This document shows positions 31,761 to 43,038 of a stretch of DNA of 64,000 bases, piece after piece; position 1 is the stretch's first letter; each line of letters begins with the position of its first letter. The stretch spans positions 248,001-312,000 of the forward strand of contig JAIQDT010000834.1 in NCBI GenBank assembly GCA_021521415.1. The letters are read 5' to 3'. The stretch comes from Bidens hawaiensis. Taxonomy: Eukaryota; Streptophyta; Magnoliopsida; Asterales; Asteraceae. The translations under genes were made by a program, and so were the position numbers. The notes beneath the pieces were generated by a model, which had not been told where the DNA came from, searched no databases, and saw only the letters and a program-made list of their open reading frames with translations.

Positions 31761-33368
31761 ATGGCTGGTATGTATGCATTGGCATCTCAAAATATGCTGA
31801 TGCAACAGATGTTGCAACTTGATACCGAGATTGGTTCACATTCTAAATGTCCAAGATTGATGAAGTTCAGTGACTTTGCCAAATGGGAACCTCGGTTTCG
31901 TGCGCATTTAGGATCGGTACATCCTGACTGTTCATACTGTCTAAATGAGGTTTATGTTGCACCAATGATTGGTGATGATACTGTTGGGTATACTCCTAAA
32001 GCTGTCTCTCAATATTCACAAGAAGAAAAGAAAGCTTTAGAAATTGAGATAAAAGCATATTCTACATTGACTATGGCTTTACCAGAGAATATTTTTCATC
32101 AAGTTGGAAGTATCAAGAGATGTGCATCTTTGTTTCAACATCTGCGTATGAGAAGCATGGGAAACACAGCTGAGAGTAAGAAAGTGATGCTCAAGTTTCA
32201 ATTTCGAAACTTTAATTTATTAAAAGGAGAAACAGTTGAAGAAATGACTACCAGATTTAGTCATTTGATTGCTGAAATGGATAAAATGAGAATGGAAATT
32301 TCTGAAAGAGATAAAATTGACACTATCAAGAGTGTGCTTCCTAGTTCCTATTCAACATTTCTCATGGTTTTGAAAGAGAATGATTATTTTCTGAATGAAG
32401 ATTTGACAGCACTTGAATTCCTACAAAAGATCGAAGTAAGAGAATATGATCTTAAGTGTCACAAGTCTTCAGAAGAAAATCAAGATCCGGCTTTCTATGG
32501 TGGAAGTATGCCTCTGAGTTCAACAATCTCACCTATCACTGCTTTTCTTACTCATGCCGCAAGTGAAAAAGAATCTGCATTATTTAATGATCCAAAAGTT
32601 TGTTTCTACTCTGCTGGTAATTCAGGTGGTTCTGGAAGTTCTACTAGTACTAATCCATTTGCTACACCTACTAGTGTGAATATGAAGGAAGCTGAGCAAA
32701 ACTTTGCTTTTCTGACGGCATTTATGTCTTCATATGAAAACCTGGTGAGTAGTAAAATTGCCACGAGTGAGTTAACAGATGAGGATTATGATCAAATAGA
32801 TCCGGATGATTTAGAGATCATGGATTTAAAATGGAATATGGCCATGATCGTTCGTAAAGTTAAAAGATTCATGCAGAAAACTGGAAAAGATCTTCCAGCG
32901 TTAAACAAGAAGTTGGGTTTTGACAAATTGAAGGTGAAGTGTTATAATTGTCAAGAATTCGGTCATTTCGCGAAGGAATGCGACAAACCAAGAAAAAAAT
33001 ACACTGGACCTCGTGGTCAAAGTCAAAATGCTTCTTCACCACGAGGAAGTGATGCTAAAAAGAAACCGTCTACTTCTACAACACAAGCGATGTTAGCAGA
33101 TGGAACTGATTGGTCTCAAAGGCTATTGTGCAATGATGTTCAAGCAAATTTAGCTATGTTTGGGTTACATGAAGATTGTCAAGATGCTACTGCTAGTGTG
33201 ATGTCTTCAGAAAATGATTCTGGATCTGATTCTGATGATTCTTGTGACAAGTCTTCTGAATCAATGTTTGCTTGCATGGCTAAGATCAATGAGGTTAGTA
33301 ATTCTATCTCTTCAATTCATTTGTTAAAGCATCATGTGTTGACTGTGAATCTAATAACTCTAAGTTAG
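31761..33368 (+). pseudogene. copia-1 gag, N-terminal and nucleocapsid part
   Basis: An ATG at 31761 follows the leader and opens 535 codons. The first ~230 residues resemble the UBN2-type copia gag (FAKWEPRFRAHL, then WHTSLF-like RCASLFQHL and LKFQFRNFNLLKGETVEEM). A CCHC knuckle CYNCQEFGHFAKEC is at residues 394-407, followed by a basic stretch and a Ser/Asp-rich tail. Gag forms the particle and binds RNA. The frame ends at 33368 in unrelated residues because of a one-base shift near 33315; the upstream ~515 residues look intact. Confidence 0.88.
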
Positions 33369-34321
33369 AAGCTTTGAAAAATCAAAATGATAATCTTATA
33401 AGAGAAATTGCTTCTCTTAAAGACACTTATCGACAATCTCTTGAGTCTCAAATGAAATCTCGAGAAAAGATTGAAGCATTGTCGACAAGTAATCATGATC
33501 TCAAAGCCGAGCTATCTGTGAAAATGACCATTAATGACCAAAAGTTTCAGGAAATCTTGAAACATCGTTCTAAAATAACTGAGCTTGAGAATGAGGTTCT
33601 TGAGTTGAAGAACAAGTTGGGTAAATTTCGAAATTCTTCGTTTTTATTGAATGAAATTATTGACGTTTCTGGAAAACAAAAAGATTCTAAGAAAGGTATT
33701 GGTTTTGTTGAAATTCCACCACCTTTTCATAATGATTATAAAATTAATCCTTTTGCAAGAAAAGAAGAGGATTTGATTCAAAAGGAATCTGTAATTTCTG
33801 AAAAACCAAAAATGGTTAAACCGGAAATTGTCAAACCCCAAGTTGCTCCTCAAAAATCTCATGTCCAAAGCAAAAAGGTATTTGTTGAACACAATGACGA
33901 GGTCATTATCGAGGATGTTTTTGAACCAGAGATTATACACAAGAATAAGAACATTCCCAGTTCTAATCATATTCTGTGCAAACCTCACGAATTTGAGGAT
34001 GCAGTGTATGGTTCACACAAACCTCAAGAGAAAAAGGAAAATTCAAAGAAAGTGAACTCTATGAAGGCAAAGAAATCAGTTAAACCGAAAATTTCTGATG
34101 AGGATTTAATGCGTTTCATTAATCCTTATAGTTCTAAGCCATCTGCTGCTAGAGTTTTTAAGTTAAAAGGAATGGACACAATGTTCAATGAAAAAGATAT
34201 TCCAATTAGTATCATTAAGCCTGAGCTAATTGAGAGTGTTTTTGTCAATGAACTTCAAAAATTTAAGAACTTGAACGTGTGTATGCTCAAACAAAAGCAT
34301 CAGTCTCATCTGATCCATTGA
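33369..34321 (+). pseudogene. copia-1 gag coiled-coil middle region
   Basis: After the frameshift the product continues as LEALKNQNDNLIREIASLKD, a heptad-rich coiled coil (about 33370-33630, ending ELENEVLELKNKL). A Lys/Pro/Glu-rich region follows, down to ISIIKPELIES. Sirevirus Gag proteins are known for a coiled-coil region like this. Another shift near 34260 moves the continuation (TKAQQFLKQAKK) to a third frame. The apparent start at 33374 is simply the first Met of the shifted frame. Confidence 0.75.
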
Positions 34322-34363
34322 CTAAGGCACAACAATTTTTAAAGCAAGCTAAGAAGATTAATT

Positions 34364-34963
34364 TTGTTAAGTCAACTGGAACAGATACACTACAAAGTTT
34401 TTCAAAATTCTAATTTAGATTTTTATTTAAAGAAGAAATCTGAATTATCTGATGAGTTTGCTAAGAGCATGACTAAGAATGTGAGTCATCATCAATCATC
34501 TATTCCAATTTCTTCTAAACATCACCATGTGGACATGCGAACGTGTTTCTTATGCGGTCAACAAGGTCATGTTGTGAGAAATTGTAATCAACAAAAACTT
34601 CAGAATCTTTATCCTTTTATCAAGGACAAATCTAAACCAATTCTAGTGGTTAAGGCGATTCTGAAACGACCAATGTCATATGCTGATGATACTCATATCT
34701 TGTTCTCTGATGTGAATCCTCAGAAGGTGTTTCAGATCAATGAGACACACGGTCAAGTGAAACAAATATTCATTCCAACTGAACCTTTATGTCAAAACAG
34801 GAATTCAAACATTGTTCAGGCAGCTTATTTAAGACGAAAGTCTAAGAAGCCGGTAACTTATTCCCAAGTGGCGGAACAACAATTGAAAACTGTTAAAGTT
34901 AATGATCAAAGAGAAAACCAAAAGGTGCCCAAGACTGAGGCCTGGGCTGCCTTTTTGAACTAA
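34364..34963 (+). pseudogene. copia-1 second zinc-knuckle segment, copy A
   Basis: Contains HHHVDMRTCFLCGQQGHVV with CCHC (CFLCGQQGHVVRNC), then a basic linker ending KTEAWAAFLN and a TAA at 34961-34963. SIRE-type elements have such a stop between gag and pol. Most of it (from 34485) belongs to the first copy of the 956-bp tandem duplication. The segment upstream of 34485 is in a frame that does not match its neighbours. Confidence 0.75.
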
Positions 34964-36396
34964 TCACTTTTGTTTATATGTAGGGTTCATCCAAGACCAT
35001 TTCTGGTGAAAACTGGATCATGGATAGCGGATGTTCTCGTCATATCACCGGAAATCTTGACCTATTAACCAACGTAAGAAATATTCAAGGTGGTTATGTA
35101 GCATTTGCTGGGAATTCTGGAGGCATGATCACACAAGAGGGTGATGTTTCAAATGGTCATATTACATTTGAAAAAGTAAATTATTGTGACAAGGTTGATC
35201 ATAACTTATTGAGTATATCGCAGATTTGTGATAAAAAGTACACTACAATATTTACTGACAAAGAGTGTCTTATCTTGAAACCGGGTTACGTGATTCCCGA
35301 GGACATGGTTGTCATGCGATCACCACGATCAAATGATATTTATGTCTTAAACATGAGTTCTAAGATATCAACATCAATCGAAACATGTTTTGTCTCGAAA
35401 GCAACCGAGAAAGACTCGATTTTGTGGCATCGAAGAATGGGTCATCATCAATCATCTATTCCAATTTCTTCTAAACATCACCATGTGGACATGCGAACGT
35501 GTTTCTTATGCGGTCAACAAGGTCATGTTGTGAGAAATTGTAATCAACAAAAATTTCAGAATCTTTATCCTTTTATCAAGGACAAATCTAAACCAATTCC
35601 AGTGGTTAAGGAGATTCTGAAACGACCAATGTCGTATGCTGATGATACTCATATCTTGTTCTCTGATGTGAATCCTCAGAAGGTGTTTCAGATCAATGAG
35701 ACACACGGTCAAGTGAAACCAATATTCATTCCAACTGAACCTTTATGTCAAAACATGAATTCAAACATTTTTCAGGCAGCTTATTTAAGACGAAAGTCTA
35801 AGAAGCCGGTAACTTATTCCCAAGTGGCGGAACAACAATTGAAAACTGTTAAAGTTAATGATCAAAGAGAAAACCAAAAGGTGCCCAAGACTGATGCCTG
35901 GGCTGCCTTTTTGAACTAATCACTTTTGTTTATGTGTAGGGTTCATCCAAGACCATTTCTGGTGAAAACTGGATCATGGATAGCGGATGTTCTCGTCATA
36001 TCACCGGAAATCTTGACCTATTAACCAACGTAAGAAATATTCAAGGTGGTTATGTAGCATTTGCTGGGAATTCTGGAGGCATGATCACACAAGAGGGTGA
36101 TGTTTCAAATGGTCATATTACATTTGAAAAAGTAAATTATTGTGACAAGGTTGATCATAACTTATTGAGTGTATCGCAGATTTGTGATAAAAAGTACACT
36201 ACAATATTTACTGACAAAGAGTGTCTTATCTTGAAACCGGGTTACGTGATTCCCGAGGACATGGTTGTCATGCGATCACCACGATCAAATGATATTTATG
36301 TTTTAAACATGAGTTCTAAGATATCAACATCAATCGAAACATGTTTTGTCTCGAAAGCAACCGAGAAAGACTCGATTCTGTGGCATCGAAGAATGG
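34485..36396 (+). repeat. 956-bp tandem duplication inside copia-1 (two copies)
   Basis: 34485-35440 and 35441-36396 align without gaps and differ at about 12 sites (1.3%). Both contain the CCHC segment, the gag stop, the protease active site and the start of the pre-integrase domain. The breakpoints share GTCA (34485, 35441, 36397), pointing to microhomology. Because 956 is not a multiple of three, copy A's protease runs out of frame into copy B's zinc knuckle. Confidence 0.95.
35020..35919 (+). pseudogene. copia-1 chimeric protease + zinc-knuckle frame created by the duplication
   Basis: Begins with the protease active site MDSGCSRHITGN and the conserved HNLLSISQICDKKY, reaches ILWHRRMGHH at the start of the pre-integrase domain, then jumps at 35441 into the copy-B zinc knuckle (CFLCGQQGHVVRNC). 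It ends at the copy-B TAA (35917-35919). The fusion is a by-product of the tandem duplication. A splice-acceptor-like TTTGTTTATATGTAG lies just before each protease segment. Confidence 0.85.
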
Positions 36397-36890
36397 GTCA
36401 CATTCATGTTAGAAAGATGAATTATTTAATGGCAAATGACTTAGTTGAGGGTGTCTCACTAAAGAACTTTAAGTTATCTGATCACTGTGTTGCATGCAAG
36501 AAGGGCAAGCAGAAGAAGAAGACACATCCATCTAAGTTATTGAATTCCATTAATACTCCTCTTGAACGACTTCATATGGATTTGTTTGGTCCAGTGAATC
36601 GTGCGAGTATTTCTGGAGACTGGTATTGTCTTGTCGTGACAGATGATTATTCAAGATATTCATGGGTGTTATTTATGAGTTCAAAAGATCAAACACCTGT
36701 TTTGGTACAATACCTTATTACCAAGATCGAATCACTTTACAAACAAAAGGTGAGGAGAATCCGGTGTGATAATGGTACTGAATTCAAAAACACTATTTTG
36801 GATTTCTTTTGTATTCAAAAGGGAATTCATAGAGAATATAGTGCACCTTATGTACCACAACAAAACGGTGTTGCTGAAAGGAAAAAATAG
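35976..36890 (+). pseudogene. copia-1 protease, pre-integrase domain and integrase core
   Basis: Copy-B protease (MDSGCSRHITGN), then WHRRMGHIHVRKMN and CVACKKGKQKKKTH (HHCC zinc site). The integrase core shows the first Asp (LHMDLFGPVNRA), the second ([13 protein letters not shown]) and the Glu ([12 protein letters not shown]). The protease would mature Gag-Pol and the integrase insert the cDNA. At about 36882-36887 a run of six A replaces the expected five, shifting the frame and ending it at 36890. Confidence 0.9.
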
Positions 36891-39066
36891 TACTCTGATT
36901 GAAGCTGCACGTACAATGCTTGCTGATTCAAAGCTTCCTATTCAATTTTGGAATGAAGCAGTGAACACAGCTTGTTATACACTTAATCGGGTTCTAACAG
37001 TTAAGCAACTCAAGAAGACAAGCTATGAAATATTAAATAACAGAAAACCTAATTTAAGGTACCTGGAACCATTTGGGTGTCCGTGTACAATGTTGAAGAA
37101 GGATTCGGGTAAATTTGATGAAAAGGCTATCGAAGGATATTTCTTGGGCTATGCGTCTCCAAAGAAAAGAGTATTTAATTTTGCATCTGGATGTGTTGAA
37201 GAATGGTACCATGTGGACTGTCAAAAGTACACAACTCCTCAACAAGGGAAAGGTCCAGACTGGATGTTTGACTACGATAGTTTATTTAATTCGTTTACTC
37301 CTTCGACTGATCACATCGATGAAGATCTGGTTAGAGCTTACTTTGAAGAACAATTGAACATTCCAAGCTCTTCAAATACTAATGCAGATGAAGTTCAACC
37401 CGATGCTACAACTGAAGAATCTCAAGTTGTTCCTCCAGTTGTTATTGATTGTGCCTCTACCTCTTCCAATGATGATCAAGCTGAGATTCAAGTTATCGAT
37501 CTTGATTGTGATAATGTCTCATCTCCCGAGTTGGGTGAACATTACACTAATTTATTTGACAATGTTGTTGTTTCTGAAAATCCTACTCTTCGGATTCATG
37601 GATATCATCCACAGGACAAAATCATTGGAGAATTTGATGTGGGCGTTCGTACACGTCATCAAGTTGCTTCGTCAAGCAACAATAACGTATTGTGTGCTTA
37701 CACTAATTTACACTCTTCGGGAATTGTGAATATTGCTAAATTCAATTGCTTTCTATCTCAAGTTGAGCCAACGACAGCTCGTAAGGCACTTGAAGATCCT
37801 TCTTGGGTAGAAGCTATGCAAGAGGAATTACAGCAGTTTGCACGATTGGGTGTTTGGGATTTAATAGACAAACCTGCTAGAGTCAAGAAAGCTATTCCGA
37901 CTAAGTGGGTATTTAAATGTAAAAAGGACGATCGAGGGGTGATTGTCAGAAACAAAGCATGTCTAGTGGTGCAAGGTTTTCATCAGCAAGAGGGTATTGA
38001 TTATACTGAGGTATATGCTCCAGTTGCAAGATTAGAGTCGATTCGAATCTTTCTGGCTTATGCTGCTTACAAGAATACCAAGGTTTATCAAATGAATGTC
38101 AAAAGTGCTTTTCTCAATGGTGAACTACATGAGGAAGTGTTTGTTCAACAACCACCTGGTTTTGAAGATCCTGATTATCCTGACCGTGTTTACCGTTTAA
38201 ACAAGGCCCTGTATGGTTTACATCAAGCCCCGAGAGCTTGGTATGGCACACTAGCCGACCATCTGACGGATAATGACTTCAAACGAGGAACTGTTGACTG
38301 CACTTTATTTCATAAAACTGTTGGTGATGATCTTCTTCTAGTCCAGATTTATGTTGATGATATTATATTTGGGTCTACAAACGACACTTTATGTAAGGAG
38401 TTCGAGAAGTCCATGCAAACAAAGTTCGAAATGAGCTCGATGGGAGAGATGAATTTCTTTTTAGGGCTGCAGGTTCATCAATCTGATAAGGGAATCTTCA
38501 TTCATCAGACTAAGTATGTGAACGACGTCTTGAGCCGATTCAAGATAACTGCCGGAAAAATCCCTTCAACTCCTCTTCCAGTGGGTCACAATTTATCACC
38601 GGATGAATTGGAGGATACTGTTGATCCGACCCTTTATCGTGCTATGATTGGTTCTCTAATGTATTTAACTGCTTCTCGACCCGACATAATGTTTGTTGTT
38701 TGTGTGTGTGCTAGGTACCAAGCTAGTCCCCGAGTGACTCACCTGGCAGCGGTCAAGCGTATTTTGCAATATCTACGGGGAAATCCTGACATCGGGTTAT
38801 GGTACCCCAAAGATAATTCTTTCGATTTTACCGCCTACTCAGACTCAGATTATGGAGGATGCAAGATCAACTTCAAATCAACGACTGCAGGATGTCAATT
38901 CTTAGGAAACCGGCTTGTTTCCTGGCAGTGTAAGAAGCAGACAACGGTCTCTACTTCAACCGCCGAAGCTGAATATGCTGCAGCCTCGAGTTGCTGTTCC
39001 CAGGTTCTGTGGATAACATTTTCGCGACTACGGTTTGAAGTTTCTTACTACTCCCATCTTGATTGA
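36888..39066 (+). pseudogene. copia-1 integrase end, reverse transcriptase and RNase H
   Basis: Continues the integrase ([35 protein letters not shown]), then a Ser/Asp-rich linker. RT follows: [58 protein letters not shown] and catalytic [10 protein letters not shown]. RNase H is marked by [29 protein letters not shown] and [12 protein letters not shown] two-base loss near 39017 throws the frame into unrelated residues ending at 39066. RT copies genomic RNA; RNase H removes the template. The track start at 36766 lies in integrase sequence read in the wrong frame. Confidence 0.92.
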
Positions 39067-39307
39067 TAATTCTGCTGCTATAAGTATCACCAAGAATCCC
39101 GTACACCATTCCAAAACGAAACATATCGAGATTCGATATCATTTTATACGGGATTGCTATGAAAAGAAATTAATTGATCTTGAGAAAGTACACACAGATT
39201 TTCAAAAAGCCGATCTATTTACCAAAGCGTTTGATAAAACACGTTTTACTTTTTTGCTTGGTTTAAATGGATTGAAGACCCTTGCTGAGATCCTAAAATT
39301 AGGATAA
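39019..39307 (+). pseudogene. copia-1 RNase H C-terminal end
   Basis: Resumes after the frameshift: the conserved [47 protein letters not shown] and FLLGLNGLK, then TAA at 39305-39307. This is the normal end of a copia polyprotein. Confidence 0.9.
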
Positions 39308-40710
39308 TTATCTTTTAATTGCTTTATAAATTTAGTCTTATTTTTTATGTTTTATATTTTAGGGGGTGAAAAGTATAGAAAATACAAAAAGAATGTGCTT
39401 TCGTTTGTATAGATAAAATCCAAAAACATTAAAAATTTTCAAAATTCAAAAAATATTGTGATTTCTGTTCTGTAATGCTTTCCTTTTAAATATCTAGAAA
39501 AACCAAAAACATTTTAAAATTTTGAAAAACCAAAAAGAATGTGTTTTATGTTTTGTACAGAAAAATCTGAAAAACCAAAAATATTGTGTTTTAATGTTTG
39601 TACAGAGAAAATCCAAAAAGATTTTTAGATTATTTTCTCGCTGAAAATTATGTCGGTTATTTAAGTTTGTGAAGCATGCTTGCATGTCTTGGTCCTATAA
39701 TTCACTTGTGGATTGAAGGATAGCCATTTATTTATTAACTTAAGTTAACTGGGGCGATTAAATTTATCTTTAGTTTGCTTTTATGCTCCTCAAAATATTG
39801 AGTTTTTGAAGCAAAAAGAGAAAATGATAGTACATTGATTATTTTGACCCCAAGTTCAGCAAAAAGTAAGCTTAAAAGTCTGTCTGCTTAATTGCATTGG
39901 TGCATTGGTAGGTCTTAAAACAACCCAGTAGAGTAAAGTATGTAATATAAACATAAAGAAACGCCAAATTGAAAGGGGTGTTAGTCTCTAGAGAAAGTCT
40001 TGGTGAGGATGACAGAAATGTAATAACCAGTCATACTCAAGCCTTATATTTGTTGATCACTCAAAAATCAAATAAAGCAAATAACAAGCGTTAAGTTTCT
40101 GGATATTGTGAGTCTTTATGCGGTTTAACAATCTGGGTATTCATATGCATGAATATTTTACTCGCTTTCTAGAGCAAACCCAAAGTCATTAAACTTGATC
40201 ACTGCTGTACCTCGTACAATTTACATTACTGACTTGATCAAAATCGTTAGTCATACAATTGTTCCTCCCTTGCGTGCATCTTAATACCATTAAGAAACGG
40301 ACCCCAAGGGATACAATGTATGTAAGCCAACAGATGGACTCGTGCATACTCACTCACAGTAAAAGAAACTTGATGCATTGCTCAAAATTTCTCAATTGGT
40401 ATCAAAAAAATTTTGATCAACAATATAATGGTTTAAGTCAAATTGGGGTGATTTGGCAAAAATCAAATTAAGCTTGAACCGAGATTAGAGGCTGATGATT
40501 TCTGATATTCTGTGCTCTAATTGAACTATTTAATCATATCACAAAAATACTTGAATGTGTGTTATTAGATTTATGTGGACAACAATACCAATGACCGACT
40601 TATCGCCAGTCATAATATCGCTGAAATATAAAACTGTGATGGGAGGGCAATTTGATCAATATGATTCTCTGCTCAAACTCGACAAAATAAATTAAAAAAA
40701 AAAACCTACA
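39308..40710 (+). other. spacer between pol and the third ORF, with A-rich repeats
   Basis: No coding region recognised. At ~39381-39625 there are three to four degenerate units with AAAAACCAAAAAGAATGTG, TTTTGTACAGA and AAAATC words. The rest is AT-rich. It could hold signals for expression of the downstream ORF, but none is identifiable. Confidence 0.6.
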
Positions 40711-42177
40711 ATGGGACCGCCTCCTCTGCCAACAACTACATTTCCTCCATCTCTGCCTAGTGATGTCTCTTTCATGAGAATCACTCGGCCTCAGGGTCCT
40801 ATTCAACCAGTTCATCCATCTGTATACAATTTGTCACCTGGACGTCAAACAGAAATGCTGCTTAATCTGTTACACTTATATGAAAACCAAATGGCAGCTG
40901 ACCGACTCAATCAAGAACGATTCATGGAGAATCAAAGAAAAATGATGAGTTACATTTCGTTTTGTCAGAAGGAGACCAAGTCGCTACGTGCGATTGTTGA
41001 GTCTCAGGGGGTGAAATTAAAAGAACAAGATGAGTTAATTTTACAATTAACTTGTAAAGATGATGCCCTCAAGAAACTCAAAAATGACGATGATGATCCT
41101 GACGAGTCTGATGCAGGAGGTGAGCCTAAACAATCACATGGTTCATCCTCTGGTGCTGGTGTGAGTGGCGCTGATGATTCAAACAAGCAGATAATCGCAT
41201 TTCAAGATCCAACAGCTGCCAAGCCGATAGAGATGATTGAGGCTAACACGGTAATATTTATTGATAAATTGGGGATAGTTAGAAGTATGGTGAACAGAGA
41301 TGAGATACAGATCGGTGAGTTTGTGGTTAGATCTTTGACAAGGGAGCAGATCTCTATTCTACTTGGGCTGAATGACGATCAGCTGACTACATTAGAGACT
41401 GAGCCCGATGTCGAAGTGATCAATGAGGAAGAAATGGAAGATGATCCAGTATTTATGAATACAGACTTTATTTATGAGAACGAGGAGATCGAAATGGAGG
41501 ATGTTACTGCTGAAGAGTACCCGGACTTGTATCAACACGCAAATGTTGATCAAGGTGCTCCGGTATTTCATGAAGACGTAATTAAAGAAACTGAGAACGA
41601 TTTGGAGAAGATTGTGCAGCGAACGGTTCCTTCACTCAAAGAAGTGACTGATGATGACATTGAAAGATGGTTCAAACGCCAGAAAGTGGGTAAGATCATC
41701 AGTGCTTTTCGGTATGTAGATAAAGAAAGAAAGGATACTGCTGCTGCTTGGATTGAGGCAAATCAAATGACTACCTTCAAGACAGTTTCAAAGGTACATG
41801 GTGACATTGTCTCCTGGCTCTATGATTCAGACCTTAAGGTATGTATTATTAAATGGGAAAAAGGTGTGCAATATTACGAGAGGATAATGGATGTTCTAAC
41901 ACTACCGCGTTGGGATGTACGCACCCTCGCGAGACGTCCATTTATCAATCGTGGGGGCAACCGAACTGCTGAGTGGTTTCATCAACACTTACTGTTCGAG
42001 GTCAATCATGGCTTCAAGTTCTTCAAGCCCCAGGTCCCAAGACGTAAACGTACTGATGAGATTGATCCGTGGACTGGCTGGAAGAAACTTGTTTTGAAAG
42101 TGAAGCCACCAAAGACAATGAAAAGAATTCCTGTAAAGACAATGCCGCAAGATATTTATCTGTCTTTCAACCGTTAG
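40711..42177 (+). CDS. copia-1 third ORF of unknown function (ends at a premature stop)
   Basis: ATG at 40711 opens 488 codons, ending TAG at 42175-42177. The same frame then stays open for 84 more codons to TAA at 42430-42432, so the ancestral protein was probably ~573 residues. Seen: a Pro-rich N-terminus (MGPPPLPTTTFPPSLP), a helical, probably coiled-coil region (~55-125), an Asp/Ser-rich linker, an acidic middle (NEEEMEDDPV) and a Trp/Arg-rich C-terminal part (WEIKWEKGVQYYERI-like, EWFHQHLLFEVNHG). I see no signal peptide or membrane segment, so it is unlike a classical envelope protein, although Sireviruses often carry an env-like ORF in this position. Function unknown. Confidence 0.7.
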   Translation: MGPPPLPTTTFPPSLPSDVSFMRITRPQGPIQPVHPSVYNLSPGRQTEMLLNLLHLYENQMAADRLNQERFMENQRKMMSYISFCQKETKSLRAIVESQGVKLKEQDELILQLTCKDDALKKLKNDDDDPDESDAGGEPKQSHGSSSGAGVSGADDSNKQIIAFQDPTAAKPIEMIEANTVIFIDKLGIVRSMVNRDEIQIGEFVVRSLTREQISILLGLNDDQLTTLETEPDVEVINEEEMEDDPVFMNTDFIYENEEIEMEDVTAEEYPDLYQHANVDQGAPVFHEDVIKETENDLEKIVQRTVPSLKEVTDDDIERWFKRQKVGKIISAFRYVDKERKDTAAAWIEANQMTTFKTVSKVHGDIVSWLYDSDLKVCIIKWEKGVQYYERIMDVLTLPRWDVRTLARRPFINRGGNRTAEWFHQHLLFEVNHGFKFFKPQVPRRKRTDEIDPWTGWKKLVLKVKPPKTMKRIPVKTMPQDIYLSFNR

Positions 42178-42432
42178 TACTATGACAATCGTACTGGCGA
42201 GGCCGTTATTGTTCGTGGTCGAGGACTACAGACTGAGCTAATCAAGACAATCGATCCTATGTGGTTGGTTAATTTATCAGAGACAGACAATGACGTGCTA
42301 CACAGGAAGCAAATTTTGTTTGAACGCCAAGAAGATTACGACCTGGCTATGCAATTCCAACGTGTTGTTCGTGTATGCCATAAGCACGGGATTCATAGTT
42401 GCAGAGATTGGCAGACAAAGCGTTTCAAATAA
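42178..42432 (+). pseudogene. copia-1 third ORF, part beyond the premature stop
   Basis: In the same frame as the preceding ORF and open for 84 codons (YYDNRTGEAVIVRGRGLQ ... DWQTKRFK). The charge pattern matches the upstream protein. It ends 15 bases before the polypurine tract region. Confidence 0.7.
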
Positions 42433-42446
42433 GTTAAAGACAAAGA

Positions 42447-42466
42447 GCTCAAGACGAGGGGGTGTC
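42447..42466 (+). other. polypurine tract of copia-1
   Basis: AAGACGAGGGGGTG directly before the 3' LTR start at 42467. Confidence 0.75.
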
Positions 42467-43033
42467 TGTTAGTGCACGGTTTTGCGTCTCGAGTCTTTGT
42501 AATTATCATTAAATGTTTATTTGATTATTTTAATGTAATATTTAATGTTTGTTTATCTAATTCGTTATGTCATGTCTAGTTCGCTAGGAATGTTAGCGAA
42601 CTAAGACTAGTTCGTTAAGGTTAAGTCTAGTTCGCTAGGAATGTTAACGAACTAGGACTCTATAATGTATTCCCTCCTGATTCGTTAGGGGATGTTAACG
42701 AATCAGGGGGTGGTTCGTTAAGTTAATTTAAGTTAACGAAGGGGAAGCTGGTTCGCTAGGGGATGTTAGCAAACCAGATCGTCTTCTATAAATAGTGAAC
42801 CACTGTTCACTTGTAAACAGTTGAAGTTTTGAGAGAATTAACATTATTCAGAAATATTTAAAGTATTCTCTCTCTCTCAAGCTTCACATTAATCTTATAT
42901 TGATAATATATACATTACATAACAATCAAACTGAGGTTAGAAAGAGTTAGATCCGTATAATCAATATCAACATATAGATCTGGATCAGATCTAAGTTATT
43001 GATTAGAACGAGTGTAAGACAGAGGATCAAACA
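42467..43033 (+). repeat. 3' LTR of copia-1
   Basis: Same length as the 5' LTR (567 bp), with three differences noted: C/T at position 4, G/A in the fourth hairpin (GCGAACC to GCAAACC) and G/A near the end (ACAGGGG to ACAGAGG). Followed by the target duplication ACCAT. Confidence 0.96.
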
Positions 43034-43038
43034 ACCAT

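Larger units (their letters stand above)
30009..43033 (+). mobile_element. copia-1: 13-kb Ty1/copia retrotransposon, Sirevirus-like
   Basis: Two 567-bp LTRs (30009-30575 and 42467-43033) differ at only three sites by my reading and are flanked by a perfect 5-bp target duplication ACCAT (30004-30008 and 43034-43038). Order: primer site, long leader, gag, protease, integrase, reverse transcriptase, RNase H, a third ORF, polypurine tract. Integrase before RT makes it Ty1/copia. A large gag with a coiled coil, a stop and frame change before pol, and an extra ORF before the 3' LTR fit the Sirevirus (SIRE) group; that is inference. The coding region has several frameshifts and a 956-bp tandem duplication, so this copy is not autonomous. 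Confidence 0.95.
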
